From positions 1 to 64,000 of the forward strand of contig CAVUYQ010000025.1 in NCBI GenBank assembly GCA_963745765.1: DNA of 64,000 bases. Direction: 5' to 3'. Position numbers and translations under genes: made by a program. Under the pieces are notes generated by a model that made no database searches, was not told the origin of the DNA, and saw only the letters and a list, made by a program, of their open reading frames with translations. Each line of letters begins with the position of its first letter. Positions within the stretch are counted from its first letter, which is position 1. The stretch comes from Ww85 sp963745765. GTDB lineage: Bacteria; Desulfobacterota; Desulfobulbia; Desulfobulbales; Desulfocapsaceae. Positions 45,873 to 55,036 of this stretch are shown here, piece by piece.

Positions 45873-45921
45873 ACCGGTGCAGGATAGTTTTGTGGAACGA
45901 TTAGCACTCAAGGAGGGACCG

Positions 45922-47148
45922 TTGAAAAAGATAAAAATCCGCAACCCCATCGTCGAGCTTGACGGTGATGAAATGGCGCGTGTTATGTGGGGCTGGATCA
46001 AGGAATTACTGATCCTGCCCTATCTGGATGTGGATCTTATTTACTTTGATTACCATATCAAAAATCGTGACGCGACCGACAACCACATCCTTGTCGAAGC
46101 GGCCGAGGCCATTAAAAAATACCGGGTAGGCGCCAAATGCGCAGCCATTAACCCGGATCAGAAAAGGGTTAAGGAATTCGGCCTCAAGAAGGCCTGGAAA
46201 TCGCCCAACAGCGGCACCCGCAATCAGATAGGGGGGACACTGTTCAGGCAGCCTATCGTATTCAGGAACATCCCCCGGCTGATACCCGGCTGGGAGAAGC
46301 CGATCATTGTCGCCCGCCATGCCTATGGCGGCATGTACGGCGGGCATGACATGTCCATACCCGGTGGCGGCAAGGTTGTTCTGAGTTATCTTGCTGATGG
46401 AGAGCAAGCAGCAAGACAGGTGGAAATTCATCGTTTCACCGGCCCCGGTGCCGCCCTGGGAATTTTCAATACCGAAGAATCCGTGCGTGGATTTGCCAAG
46501 TCCTGCATGAACTTTGGTCTAGAAAGAGGCTATCCTGTATACCTCGGCACAAAGAATACCGAACTGGAACATTATGACGGCCTTTTTAAAAACTCCTTCG
46601 ACGATGTCTATGAACACCTGTTCAGAGAAAAGTTTGAGGCAAAAGGGATTGTCTATGAGCACCGTATGGTCGATGATCTGGCTGCTTTTGCGATACGGTC
46701 ATCGGGAGGTTTTGTCTGGGCATGCAAAAACTACGATGGGGATATCCTCTCGGATCTTGTTGCCGCCGGATTCGGCTCACTTGGTCTGATGACGTCAATG
46801 CTGTTGACACCTGATGGCAAAATCGTTCTCGCGGAAGCTGCCCATGGCACGGTGACGCGGCATTTTCACGAGCATCAGGCCGGCCGGGAGACCTCGACTA
46901 ACCCGCTGGCAACCCTGTTTGCCTGGACACGAGCCATTTATTATCGCGGTCTGTTCGACAACACCCCCGAGGTGCAGGAGTTTGCTGCGGCCCTGGAGAA
47001 GGCCTGCTTTGACACTGTCGAATCAGGCAACATGACGAAGGACCTGGCATTACTCACCAAACAGTCATCCTGGCTGACAACGAGACAATTTCTTGAGAAA
47101 ATCAAGATGGCGCTTGAGAAAAATCTTCCGTCACGGGTTAATCAATAG
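45922..47148 (+). CDS. NADP-isocitrate-dehydrogenase-type enzyme with altered substrate loop
   Basis: 408 residues from TTG 45922, which has AAGGAGGG upstream and gives the standard opening KKIKIRNPIVELDGDEMARV; a GTG at 45877 is in frame but lacks a ribosome binding site. Homodimeric eukaryote-like IDH (type II). Catalytic and Mg parts are present (ARHAYGG, ACKNYDGDILSD, AEAAHGTVTRH). The substrate loop, however, reads KSPNSGTRNQIGGTLFRQP where the family has KSPNGTIRNILGGTVFRE, and the residue matching human Thr77 is Asn (AAINPDQKR). Ser, both Arg and the Arg132 equivalent are kept. It may use isocitrate or a related acid. It sits in the island, not with TCA-cycle genes. Confidence 0.86.
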   Translation: MKKIKIRNPIVELDGDEMARVMWGWIKELLILPYLDVDLIYFDYHIKNRDATDNHILVEAAEAIKKYRVGAKCAAINPDQKRVKEFGLKKAWKSPNSGTRNQIGGTLFRQPIVFRNIPRLIPGWEKPIIVARHAYGGMYGGHDMSIPGGGKVVLSYLADGEQAARQVEIHRFTGPGAALGIFNTEESVRGFAKSCMNFGLERGYPVYLGTKNTELEHYDGLFKNSFDDVYEHLFREKFEAKGIVYEHRMVDDLAAFAIRSSGGFVWACKNYDGDILSDLVAAGFGSLGLMTSMLLTPDGKIVLAEAAHGTVTRHFHEHQAGRETSTNPLATLFAWTRAIYYRGLFDNTPEVQEFAAALEKACFDTVESGNMTKDLALLTKQSSWLTTRQFLEKIKMALEKNLPSRVNQ

Positions 47149-47195
47149 AATAATAAGGTTATCAATCGGAAAGACGGCTGAGCCCGGGCGCTAGA

Positions 47196-47340
47196 TAGTG
47201 TCTGTCCATAAATGAGATTTTTTGTTCTAAATCGAGGCGCTCGATAAATTTAACCACAGGCATATAGACGATATTCCGCGGATTAAATTTTGAGAGCAAC
47301 GAAGAGTTAGGGTAAAATGGCCATTTATGGACAGACACTA
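47196..47340. mobile_element. MITE-like element, copy 2 (intact ends)
   Basis: 145 bases with perfect 19-bp terminal inverted repeats, TAGTGTCTGTCCATAAATG at 47196-47214 and its complement at 47322-47340. The element can be read as flanked by a TA duplication (IS630/mariner style) or, if trimmed, by AGAT on both sides. No coding potential. It is an inverted repeat of 44679-44820 and lies directly after the second IDH gene. Confidence 0.85.
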
Positions 47341-47379
47341 GATAAAACGGTCTATCATCAATGACAGTAAGCGGACACT

Positions 47380-48681
47380 ATGCATAGAACACAAAACACG
47401 TTTCCTGCTGCCGATTCCCACGGCTGCATCGCGAAAGGAGTCAGGAGAATTGCACATCTGGACATACCTGGCGGCGCACAGGTTGTTGAACAAAACGGCT
47501 ATCTTTTTGTTGGTCATATCTTGCCCCCGAACGGCACCTCAATCATTGATGTCCGTGATCCGAAGAATCCTGTCCTTGCGGCCACCGTTGTTCTGCCGGA
47601 TATGCAGTCGCATTCTCATAAAGTAATGGTTTCCGGTGATCTGATGATTGTTAACAGTCAGCGTCATCGCCGCAATTATTTCCGTAAAAGTGAAAAATTA
47701 GCAGAAGTTGAATCGAGGCTTTCCCTTGAGAAGGGAGTCGTGCCAAACGATAATGAGATAGCCGCGGCGCTGGGTGTCAAATCATCGGATGTTGCAGTAC
47801 TTCGAGCTGAACGAAGCTATGCATATAGCCAGGGCGGTTTTCGCCTTTATGATATCTCTATCCCGGCTAAACCTCGCGAGATCAGCTTCCAGGCAACAGG
47901 CGGCATGGGCGCACACGGGTTTGATTTTGACGGTCGGTATGCCTATGTCTCGACGGAAATGTCCGGGTTCAGAGGAAATATCCTCGTGATATACGACCTG
48001 TCAAATCCTGAAAGACCCCGTGAGATCTCCCGCTGGTGGATGCCCGGACAGGAGGCAGGAGATAGCCTATCGACCGGTCCTGTTAATGGCAAATGGCTGC
48101 ATCATGCTCTCAGACAGGACAACACGCTCTGGGCAGCCTGCTGTCAGGCGGGTGTCTGGGCTATAGATATTTCCGACATCACCCATCCGGTGACGGCAGG
48201 CAGCTATAACTATCATCCACCGTTCATGGAGTCTACCCATACGGTGATGGGACTGCCGCAGACACAGCAGGGCAGAAATCTGGCGTTGGTAATCGATGAA
48301 GAACATGACAACCATCCAAAGGGACAGCCGCATGCCGCCCTCTGGCTGTTCGAGGTGAGCGATAGAGAATGTATCCGCCCGTTGTCGGTTTACGAAGTGA
48401 GTGAGATGGATTCTCCCTGGAGCCGGAGCGGCAGCCGTTTTGGAGCCAGCCAGATTGTTGAACGTCCCACCGGGGAACTGGTGTTTGCCGCCTGGTTTGC
48501 CGGGGGCCTGAGAATTGTCGATATCTCAACGCCATCGGCTCCCAGGGAGCGTGGCTACTTTATACCGCCGCCAGGCACCAATTGGCAGGTACCCCAGAGT
48601 ATGGATGCTGAAGTTGACGATCGGGGAACCATTTATCTGCTGGACCGGAACGCCGGCCTTGATATCCTTGAATTGTCCTGA
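47380..48681 (+). CDS. LVIVD-repeat beta-propeller protein (2)
   Basis: 433-residue paralogue of the protein at 41152, about half identical, colinear over the full length. Blades show as SIIDVRDPKNP, FRLYDISIPAKP, LVIYDLSNPERP, VWAIDISDITHP and LRIVDISTPSAP. The histidine motifs are kept (QSHSHKV, WLHHAL, STHTV, DEEHDNH). Residues 106-143 hold the matching helical insert (KLAEVESRLSLEKGVVPND, then NEIAAALGVKSSDV). No signal peptide. The C-terminus DRNAGLDILELS aligns with that of copy 1. It lies just after a MITE-like element. Function unknown. Confidence 0.82.
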   Translation: MHRTQNTFPAADSHGCIAKGVRRIAHLDIPGGAQVVEQNGYLFVGHILPPNGTSIIDVRDPKNPVLAATVVLPDMQSHSHKVMVSGDLMIVNSQRHRRNYFRKSEKLAEVESRLSLEKGVVPNDNEIAAALGVKSSDVAVLRAERSYAYSQGGFRLYDISIPAKPREISFQATGGMGAHGFDFDGRYAYVSTEMSGFRGNILVIYDLSNPERPREISRWWMPGQEAGDSLSTGPVNGKWLHHALRQDNTLWAACCQAGVWAIDISDITHPVTAGSYNYHPPFMESTHTVMGLPQTQQGRNLALVIDEEHDNHPKGQPHAALWLFEVSDRECIRPLSVYEVSEMDSPWSRSGSRFGASQIVERPTGELVFAAWFAGGLRIVDISTPSAPRERGYFIPPPGTNWQVPQSMDAEVDDRGTIYLLDRNAGLDILELS

Positions 48682-48761
48682 CGGATGGGTTTTGTTTGCG
48701 ACAGAGCCGGATGGCCTTTCAGGCAGGCTGAAAAAAGAAGCGACTGCAATCCTCTTCTAGG

Positions 48762-49526
48762 GTGTCGAAAAAAAAGGATATGGATCTCTCGATTTCGTCC
48801 TTGATTATTTTAACGGTATCCATTTTTTTCTGTTCCATTGTCAGCGGTATGATGGGGATGGCGGGCGGCGTGCTTTTCCTGGGTATCCTGGCCTCCTTTG
48901 TCGAAACAACCTTTATCGTTCCCATCTATGCCACGGTCATGATGGTAAGCAGTGGCGCCCGGACCACCATTTTTCATAAACATATCAACTGGCCGATTGT
49001 TTTCCGCTACGTCCTGGGGTTGCTTCCCGGTGCATTTCTCGGCATTTTTATCTTCCAGCTGCTGCCAAAGGATGTAATCAAACTGGCCATGGGAATTTTC
49101 ATCATGGTGATGATATTTCTGCCGGTCTCCAAAAAGAAAAACCGGATGGACAGGTGGATATTTCTGCCGGTCGGCCTTGCCGCGGGATTTTTCGGGATTT
49201 TTTTTGGGGCAAGCGGACCGCTCACCTCACCGTTTTATGTCCGGCAGGGCATTATCAAGGAGGCCATGATCGGCACGAAATCCTTTTGTTCCCTCCTGGA
49301 GCATACCTTGAAGATATTCCTGTTCGGCATGATCGGGATAAATGTTATGGATTACGGCACCTTGCTGCTATGTCTGGTTCTTGCGGTCGTGCCGGGCATT
49401 TACATCGGCAAGCTGCTGCTCAATACAATATCGGACCGGATTTTTTTGATCGCCTTTAACGTGCTTCTGTTTTTCCTGGCTGCAAGGATTATTATCCAGC
49501 AGTTATATAAAATGATCGCTGCCTGA
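48762..49526 (+). CDS. TauE/SafE-family anion exporter
   Basis: 254-residue membrane protein with about eight helices arranged as two similar halves, the TauE/SafE (formerly DUF81) pattern: SGMMGMAGGVLFLGILASFV in the first half and LAAGFFGIFFGASGPLTSPF in the second. The start is GTG 48762 or ATG 48780; the latter has AAAAGGAT just before it. Members export sulfite, sulfoacetate or other organic anions. It follows the second LVIVD gene by 80 bases on the same strand, so it may remove or take up an anion of the same pathway. Confidence 0.87.
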   Translation: MSKKKDMDLSISSLIILTVSIFFCSIVSGMMGMAGGVLFLGILASFVETTFIVPIYATVMMVSSGARTTIFHKHINWPIVFRYVLGLLPGAFLGIFIFQLLPKDVIKLAMGIFIMVMIFLPVSKKKNRMDRWIFLPVGLAAGFFGIFFGASGPLTSPFYVRQGIIKEAMIGTKSFCSLLEHTLKIFLFGMIGINVMDYGTLLLCLVLAVVPGIYIGKLLLNTISDRIFLIAFNVLLFFLAARIIIQQLYKMIAA

Positions 49527-49623
49527 GCCTCATTTTCAACTGTTGGTGGCAGCAATACAAGTGTCTCTCAAGAGTAGCACCATCATCTGTGCTTACAATA
49601 CGAGAGCCTAAGAGGAGAACGAC

Positions 49624-50370
49624 ATGCGTCTATTCAATTTTGCAGTACCAAGCCTGTTCCTGAGCCTGGGGGGTTCGATCAATGGTACGGAAATATCCGT
49701 CATCAGCGGGGGTGCCATCGAGCCCGGTCTGAAAGCTGCCGTTGCGGCCTTTGAGAAGCTGACTGGCCATACGGTCAAGGTCATCTTTAACACTGCACCC
49801 CAGATTCGCAAACGGATCGCGGCCGGTGAGCGATTCGACGTAGTGGTCGCGCCGGTGAAGGTGATCAATGAATTCGTCGAGGCAGGCAAGGTCAAGGCGG
49901 GTGGCCTAAACGTCGGCCGGGTCGGTTCCGGCGTTGCGGTGCGGCCCGATGCCCCGGTGCCGGAGATCGCCACGGCCGAGGACATCAGGAAGGTAGTGCT
50001 TGAAGCTGAGTCGATTGTCTTCAACCGTGCCTCAACCGGTATCTACTTCGAGAACCTCCTGAAGCAGATGGGCGTCTGGGGGCAGGTCGAACCGAAGACC
50101 ACCCGTTATGCCACCGGCGCCGAGGTAATGAAGCACGCGCTTAAAGGCAAGGGGAGGGAGGTCGCCTTCGGGCCCATTACTGAAATCCTGCTCGAGAAAA
50201 AGCACGGGTTACTCTTTGTCGGTCCGTTACCTCCGGAAATCCAGAATTATACCTCATATACCGCTGTGCCGATGAACACCGGTACAAGGCATGATGAGGC
50301 GCAGGCCTTGGTCACATTTCTTGGCGGTCCGGAGGGTAAAGGGTTGTTTGTGGCAGCAGGGATCGAATAA
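49624..50370 (+). CDS. ModA-like substrate-binding protein
   Basis: 248-residue periplasmic-binding-type protein resembling the molybdate-binding ModA family: EISVISGGAIEPGLKAAVAA, FEKLTGHTVKVIFNTAPQI and RIAAGERFDVVVAP are typical, as are FNRASTGIYFENLL and the closing FLGGPEGKGLFVAAGIE. The first 20 residues (FNFAVPSLFLSLGGS) could be a short signal peptide. No modB or modC genes are nearby. Orphan ModA-like proteins of this type often have other ligands. AGGAG precedes the start. Confidence 0.78.
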   Translation: MRLFNFAVPSLFLSLGGSINGTEISVISGGAIEPGLKAAVAAFEKLTGHTVKVIFNTAPQIRKRIAAGERFDVVVAPVKVINEFVEAGKVKAGGLNVGRVGSGVAVRPDAPVPEIATAEDIRKVVLEAESIVFNRASTGIYFENLLKQMGVWGQVEPKTTRYATGAEVMKHALKGKGREVAFGPITEILLEKKHGLLFVGPLPPEIQNYTSYTAVPMNTGTRHDEAQALVTFLGGPEGKGLFVAAGIE

Positions 50371-50517
50371 GACGTGAGATAAAAAACTTGTAACTTCTTG
50401 GAGCAACCATTAAGCTCGTTTTTGCTCTGTGAGACCCTGGCATACAAGATCTTGTCACCCCTATAACTATCAGCAGCGGCAGAAGTGTTCAATTCAGCCA
50501 AGTGGTTGTACCCCTCC

Positions 50518-50790
50518 ATGACGATTTCATCTGTAATCGGCATTATTGCCGCGTTTCTGACCACGATTTCCTTTGTGCCGCAGGTTTTTCGCGTAATGCG
50601 CACGCGTGATACCCACGCCATTTCGCTGTGGATGTACGCACTCTTCTCAACCGGGCTCGTGTTATGGCTGTTGTATGGTGTTATGCTCAGTCTGTGGCCG
50701 GTGATTATTGCGAACAGCGTGACCCTGTTGCTGTCGCTCATCGTCATTTACTTCAAGGTGTGCCGTCCCAGGCGGTCTATACGTCGCTAA
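50518..50790 (+). CDS. SemiSWEET-type sugar transporter
   Basis: 90-residue, three-helix protein of the SemiSWEET/MtN3 (PQ-loop) family. The PQ motif lies in TTISFVPQVFRVMRTRDTHA, followed by ISLWMYALFSTGLVLWLLYG and a third helix. SemiSWEETs dimerise to move sucrose or glucose through the inner membrane. The frame is open to GTG 50485, but ATG 50518 gives the usual family length; neither has a good ribosome binding site. Confidence 0.85.
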   Translation: MTISSVIGIIAAFLTTISFVPQVFRVMRTRDTHAISLWMYALFSTGLVLWLLYGVMLSLWPVIIANSVTLLLSLIVIYFKVCRPRRSIRR

Positions 50791-50871
50791 CCATGGGTTT
50801 TATCACCCGGAATTGATGTTCAACTGAGCAGACTTTCACAACCGTGAAATATTAGGATTAAGGAGATAAAG

Positions 50872-51333
50872 ATGACGTTAGTTAAAGTTTTGGAAACCAA
50901 TCACACCGGGATAACTGTTCAGGACCTTGACTATACCGTCAGGTTTTTCACAGAGATTCTCGGCTATGACCTGATCGGAGAGCGTGCGCCGCGCGGTCTG
51001 GAAAACCAGGAGAAGGTTACCGGCGTTGCCGGCTGTCATGTTGAGATAGCCTACGTCAAGGGTGGCGGGCATGCAATCGAGCTGCTGCAATACAACGGTC
51101 CCGATGATCGCCGGACCTACAGGCCCCGCTGCGTTGATGTCGGTCACTGGCACCTGTCGATCAATGTTGAGGACATTGACATAGCGACAAGCGAGGCATG
51201 CAGCTTTGGCTGTACAATGGTCGGCGAGCAGATCACCGTTGATGCCGGTCCAAACAAGGGTAACAAGATTCAGTACATAGCTCTCAAGGATGGCTTGATC
51301 ATCGAATTTACCTGGATCGCCAATCGAGTTTAG
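50872..51333 (+). CDS. VOC-superfamily (glyoxalase-like) enzyme
   Basis: 153-residue vicinal-oxygen-chelate protein of one VOC unit with the two paired beta-alpha-beta-beta-beta halves. Candidate metal ligands are His in ETNHTGITVQDL, Glu in GHAIELLQY, His in GHWHLSINVEDID and Glu in GLIIEFTW, the His-Glu-His-Glu set of glyoxalase I, methylmalonyl-CoA epimerase and ring-cleavage dioxygenases. AAGGAGATAAAG precedes the start. The substrate is unknown. Confidence 0.87.
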   Translation: MTLVKVLETNHTGITVQDLDYTVRFFTEILGYDLIGERAPRGLENQEKVTGVAGCHVEIAYVKGGGHAIELLQYNGPDDRRTYRPRCVDVGHWHLSINVEDIDIATSEACSFGCTMVGEQITVDAGPNKGNKIQYIALKDGLIIEFTWIANRV

Positions 51334-51344
51334 AGCCGGAATAT

Positions 51345-51451
51345 GGGTAGAGTAGAGCACTGATTCGAGCAGATGTCGCCAGCCATTTTCATGACGCCTT
51401 GCCGCACGCGGCTACTACGTGTTCCGAAACCACATCGTCTCTACTCTACCC
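51345..51451. repeat. Long-range 13-bp inverted repeat
   Basis: Perfect arms GGGTAGAGTAGAG (51345-51357) and CTCTACTCTACCC (51439-51451), 81 bases apart, between two convergent genes. A small hairpin GCCGC-AC-GCGGC lies inside. No T-tract, so not a normal terminator; no flanking duplication was seen. It may be an mRNA end structure or a small mobile remnant. Confidence 0.5.
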
Positions 51452-51477
51452 GTTGCGTGGGGGCTTGTGCGTTGGAT

Positions 51478-52029
51478 TTATTTTGCATCCCCGAGTATCC
51501 AGGAATTGTTATTACTCAGTTCAATCCTCTCAATTTCAGGGAAACCTGATTCCCCCTGAGAGATGACAACCATATCGGCACGACCCGATAGAGAGTGAAC
51601 TCTTGATTTCACGCTTCCCCGTTTTGCTTTGACCAGGATGAAAAGTCCCGGATTTACAAAACGAATGAGGCTGTTCGATTCACAGACGATGACCGCGTCC
51701 GATGGTACCTGTCTCTTGAATTCAGCAAATCCATTCCGGATGTCAGCATCAGAGCTACGCAGGTAGAAAACCCTGCAGGCTCCTGCCCGCAACATTCTTG
51801 AGGTGTCTTTGGTTGTGTCTCTTCGGGTTTCTTCGAACAGATTTCCAGATGACTCATCTGCAACATGATCGCCATGAAAGATTTCTTCATCGGGGAAAAC
51901 AGCCGAGACTTTTAATGCAAATACCTTATGCCGGTAGCGCAATTTTTCGATAAGCCGGCAGACAAATTCTGTCTTGCCAACGTTCCGACCGGAACCACCG
52001 ACAATAAGCAGCCTGGTATCGTTGATCAT
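51478..52029 (-). CDS. MobB-like P-loop nucleotide-binding protein
   Basis: 183-residue protein with a P-loop GGSGRNVGKTEFVCRLIEKL near the N-terminus, in the style of molybdopterin-guanine-dinucleotide protein MobB. The rest has ALKVSAVFPDE, DTTKDTSRMLRAGACRVFYL and the Asp-rich segment PSDAVIVCESNSL. MobB helps attach GMP to the Mo cofactor; a link to the molybdoenzyme and moeA at 12-17 kb is possible but distant. It lies 63 bases after the acyl-CoA dehydrogenase gene on the same strand. Confidence 0.7.
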   Translation of the reverse strand: MINDTRLLIVGGSGRNVGKTEFVCRLIEKLRYRHKVFALKVSAVFPDEEIFHGDHVADESSGNLFEETRRDTTKDTSRMLRAGACRVFYLRSSDADIRNGFAEFKRQVPSDAVIVCESNSLIRFVNPGLFILVKAKRGSVKSRVHSLSGRADMVVISQGESGFPEIERIELSNNNSWILGDAK

Positions 52030-52092
52030 GGTTGTACCGTGGCACGGTGATGGGTCATAAGTTTTCCAGCCATGGTATCAGCAAGGCTGTTC

Positions 52093-53586
52093 TCAAGCGG
52101 ATATATTCCAGCTGCTGTTGTCCCGGTATTCTTCTATCACCTGAATCGGCAGCAGCCTGGTAATAGCTGAGAGCTGTTCGGCAAGGGTATTGCCCATTAC
52201 CTGGATCGCGTTATCTACCAGGTCGGCCCGGAAGCCGGCCTCCTTCATGTCAAGGGTGAATTCCGTGGTAATCAAGCGGGCTATTACCTTGCCCAGTTTC
52301 ACCTTGGCCCGCTGCAGAGGCTCCTTGTCGAGTTTGAAGTCCAGAATGTTTTTGTAGTAGCCGGCAATATTTTCCGTCAGTTCAAAGGTGCTGAAAAAGG
52401 TGTAAAGATTGAATTCTTTTTTCTTTTTCATCATTTTCAGCAGCATGTCTGCAATCTGGCTGTACATGACATCATTGGAGCCTTCAAAAATCTGAAATGG
52501 ACGACTGTCGGCCACAGCTCTGCCGGCAATGTGATCTCTGCGATATCCGCTTGCCCCGCTTAATTGCAGTAATGACTGGGCGCTGTCCTGCATCATGTCG
52601 GTAACAACGGCCTTGGTGGCGTTTGCCTGCAGGGCAAACGAGGTCAGATCGTTTTTTACGTCGGAGACCCGGGCAGTATAGCGGCACGTGGCGGAGGTAA
52701 TGGTATAGCAGGCCTGTAAACGAGACAAACGGTGCTGGACCTGATCATATGCCAGCAAATTTTTACCCCCGACATAACGCTGCCGGCAGTGGAGGATTGC
52801 TTCATCCAGCAAGCGTTTGATAAATCCCAGGCCGATCCCTGAAAGCCTCAGTCGACTGCGATGCAGCATGTCCATTAATAATTTGACACCGCTGGTTTCG
52901 GGGATAAATCTGGAAGTGGCAGGTACCGTTACATCCACCTTGTTACGTCCATAGGGGATAAGAAACAATCCCAGTTTGTGATAATATTCCTCGACTTCTA
53001 TCTTCTGTCCGGGTTGAGCTTTCTCCACAATAAAGAGGTCAATGTCACGTGCCAGATTGCCGCTCTGCTTTTCTTGACGGGCCGTGACCAGCCAGAAATC
53101 CGCCAAGCCTGTCAAGCCCCCCCAATGCTTGGAGCCTTTTAGCGAATAGCCGCTGCCGGACTCGGAATAGGATGTACGCATGGAAAGGGCATCGGTACCA
53201 AAATCAGGTTCGGTTATCATCAATCCCCCCAGGTTACTCCCCCCCAGGAATGACTTGAATACGTGAGCTTTTGCTTCTTCCTGGCCATATTTGGCAACCG
53301 GCTCAAGGAAGAGCGAGCCGCTGATCCCCATCATGAGACCGACGGCGATAGATTCATAGGCGGTTGCCTCAAGCAGGGACAGACAATGACCCGGATCATC
53401 ACCCTGACCACCGTATGCTGACGGAATAAAAACAGAAAGAGGATTGGGGGCTAAAATCTTTTTTGTAAGAAAACGGGGTAATCCCTCGATATGGTTGACC
53501 GTTTCTATCTCCGGGTGGTCGCTAAGAATAGTGCGGAGCTGCTGCTGATATGCAGAGATAAAGGTCTCGGTTGCAAAGTTGTTCAT
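52093..53586 (-). CDS. Acyl-CoA dehydrogenase-family flavoprotein
   Basis: 497-residue acyl-CoA dehydrogenase, longer than the usual 380-400 because of a C-terminal helical extension. FAD and substrate segments are visible: GLMITEPDFGTDAL, YSLKGSKHWGGLTGLADF, GLGFIKRLLDEAI, and near the end of the core SRPFQIFEGSNDVMYSQIAD, where the Glu-Gly pair matches the usual catalytic position. The start at 53586 has AAGGATC seven bases upstream; the frame extends 37 codons more without support. No electron-transfer flavoprotein genes are nearby. The extension resembles those of very-long-chain or unusual acyl-CoA dehydrogenases. Confidence 0.87.
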   Translation of the reverse strand: MNNFATETFISAYQQQLRTILSDHPEIETVNHIEGLPRFLTKKILAPNPLSVFIPSAYGGQGDDPGHCLSLLEATAYESIAVGLMMGISGSLFLEPVAKYGQEEAKAHVFKSFLGGSNLGGLMITEPDFGTDALSMRTSYSESGSGYSLKGSKHWGGLTGLADFWLVTARQEKQSGNLARDIDLFIVEKAQPGQKIEVEEYYHKLGLFLIPYGRNKVDVTVPATSRFIPETSGVKLLMDMLHRSRLRLSGIGLGFIKRLLDEAILHCRQRYVGGKNLLAYDQVQHRLSRLQACYTITSATCRYTARVSDVKNDLTSFALQANATKAVVTDMMQDSAQSLLQLSGASGYRRDHIAGRAVADSRPFQIFEGSNDVMYSQIADMLLKMMKKKKEFNLYTFFSTFELTENIAGYYKNILDFKLDKEPLQRAKVKLGKVIARLITTEFTLDMKEAGFRADLVDNAIQVMGNTLAEQLSAITRLLPIQVIEEYRDNSSWNISA

Positions 53587-53826
53587 CGGTTGATCCTTTT
53601 GCTTTTTGCTTGCTGGAAAAATGAATCTGCTGGCACTGGAATGCAACAGAACAATAAATGCAGGATTAGATATGGTGAAAAAGTAAGGTGCATCCACCTG
53701 TTTGACAATACAACGGTCCTGTAAAACAGCGATTTATTGCCTCATCACTTCACCTTGTAACTTCCAGACATTTTAATATCAGTCTGTCTTCCGCTGAACA
53801 ACAGTGGCTGCTCCTCGTGAATCAGG

Positions 53827-55036
53827 CTAATTTATTTCTTTAACTTTCTGGAGTAAATCGCGTGCTTTTTCAATAGAGTTCAAGGCGTTACTATTTTCTG
53901 GATCCAACTTGACGGCTGTTTCCCATTCAGAAATAGCAGCTGTCAGATCTTCTTCGACAAAAAACTTAACCCCTTTTTTGTAATGCATTTCCGCCTGCAT
54001 TTTTAACTTTTCCGTTACCTGCTTAACAGCGCTATCCAATCCCTCATAAGAACCATTAATCTGGCGGTAGGAGTTGAGCGCCTCCAGGTACTTGCCCTCG
54101 GCGAAGAGCTTCTTTCCCTGTTGAAAAAGCGCTCGATTGGTCCCCATGGCCTCCTTTTCCGTTTGCTCTTTCTGTTGCTGACGGATTTCCTCAATGTTTT
54201 TTCGGACGTTTTTGAAAGATGGAGAAACCTGTTGCAGGACTGCTATTGCGTCGCTGTGTCTGGTTCCAGCCTGCAACACTTCAGCGTACCTGAGCAATGA
54301 CATGTTGACAATGTATGATGCTTCCGTATCTTCCGGGTTGTCATCCAGTATTGACGCCGCCAGAGGTATTGCTTCTTCGTAGTGTCCTTCCTTGAATAAT
54401 TTCCGGGCGGTACCGATATTCTTCCTGTAATCAAGCAGGGCCGGTGAATGAAAGGAGTCCAATGCGGCAAGTGAGAGTGTTGATCCTTCAACAAGATCTG
54501 CATCTTTGTTGATATCGGAAAATAAAATGATGGCGAAATCGTAGGTCGATGAGCCATAAACCGTCTCGGCAATTTTTATTAAAGAATCATCCTTTTCAAT
54601 AGTATATGAAATATACCGGCCGGCTTGGTACCTGTTTTTTACATAATCAAGGGCAACATCATTGGACGGATCATACCTGAGTGCCTCCAGGAATTCACGA
54701 AATGCTGCTTCTCCTTTTCTTATCTTCAAAAAGGGCGATCCCGTTTTGAGCATGCTCGTCGGAGATAGTTTTCAAATGCTTCGAAAGAACGCTTATCCTG
54801 GCACTGATGGCACCCTCTGCGTGTTTCCAGTAGCTGAGGGCTGCCAGATATTGCTCTTCTTTCTCATTCTGCATTGCCCGCCGCTGGGCGTCTGCGGGCA
54901 GGGGAACATCGAGGGCCTCGCGCTGGCGCTGGACCGATCCTGCCTGAAACATATCTCCACATGCGACCAATCCCGATAGCAGCAGGATCAGGCAGGCAGT
55001 CCGTTGCAATAGCTTTACTATTATCATACCAGTCAT
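53827..55036 (-). pseudogene. LysM/TPR lipoprotein, frameshifted
   Basis: Two pieces of one lipoprotein. The N-terminal piece has a lipoprotein signal (LLQRTACLILLLSGLVACGD, lipobox LVAC) and helical repeats up to ALFEDKK. The C-terminal piece (to 53827) continues GEAAFREFLEALRYDPSNDV, a LysM-like domain (ISYTIEKDDSLIKIAETVYG) and TPR-like repeats (AISEWETAVKLDPENSNAL). One extra A in the A4 run near 54727 separates them; removing it gives about 400 residues. The start is uncertain (ATG 55036 or 55027). It would sit on a membrane facing the periplasm and bind peptidoglycan. The adenylate cyclase gene lies upstream on the same strand. Confidence 0.78.
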
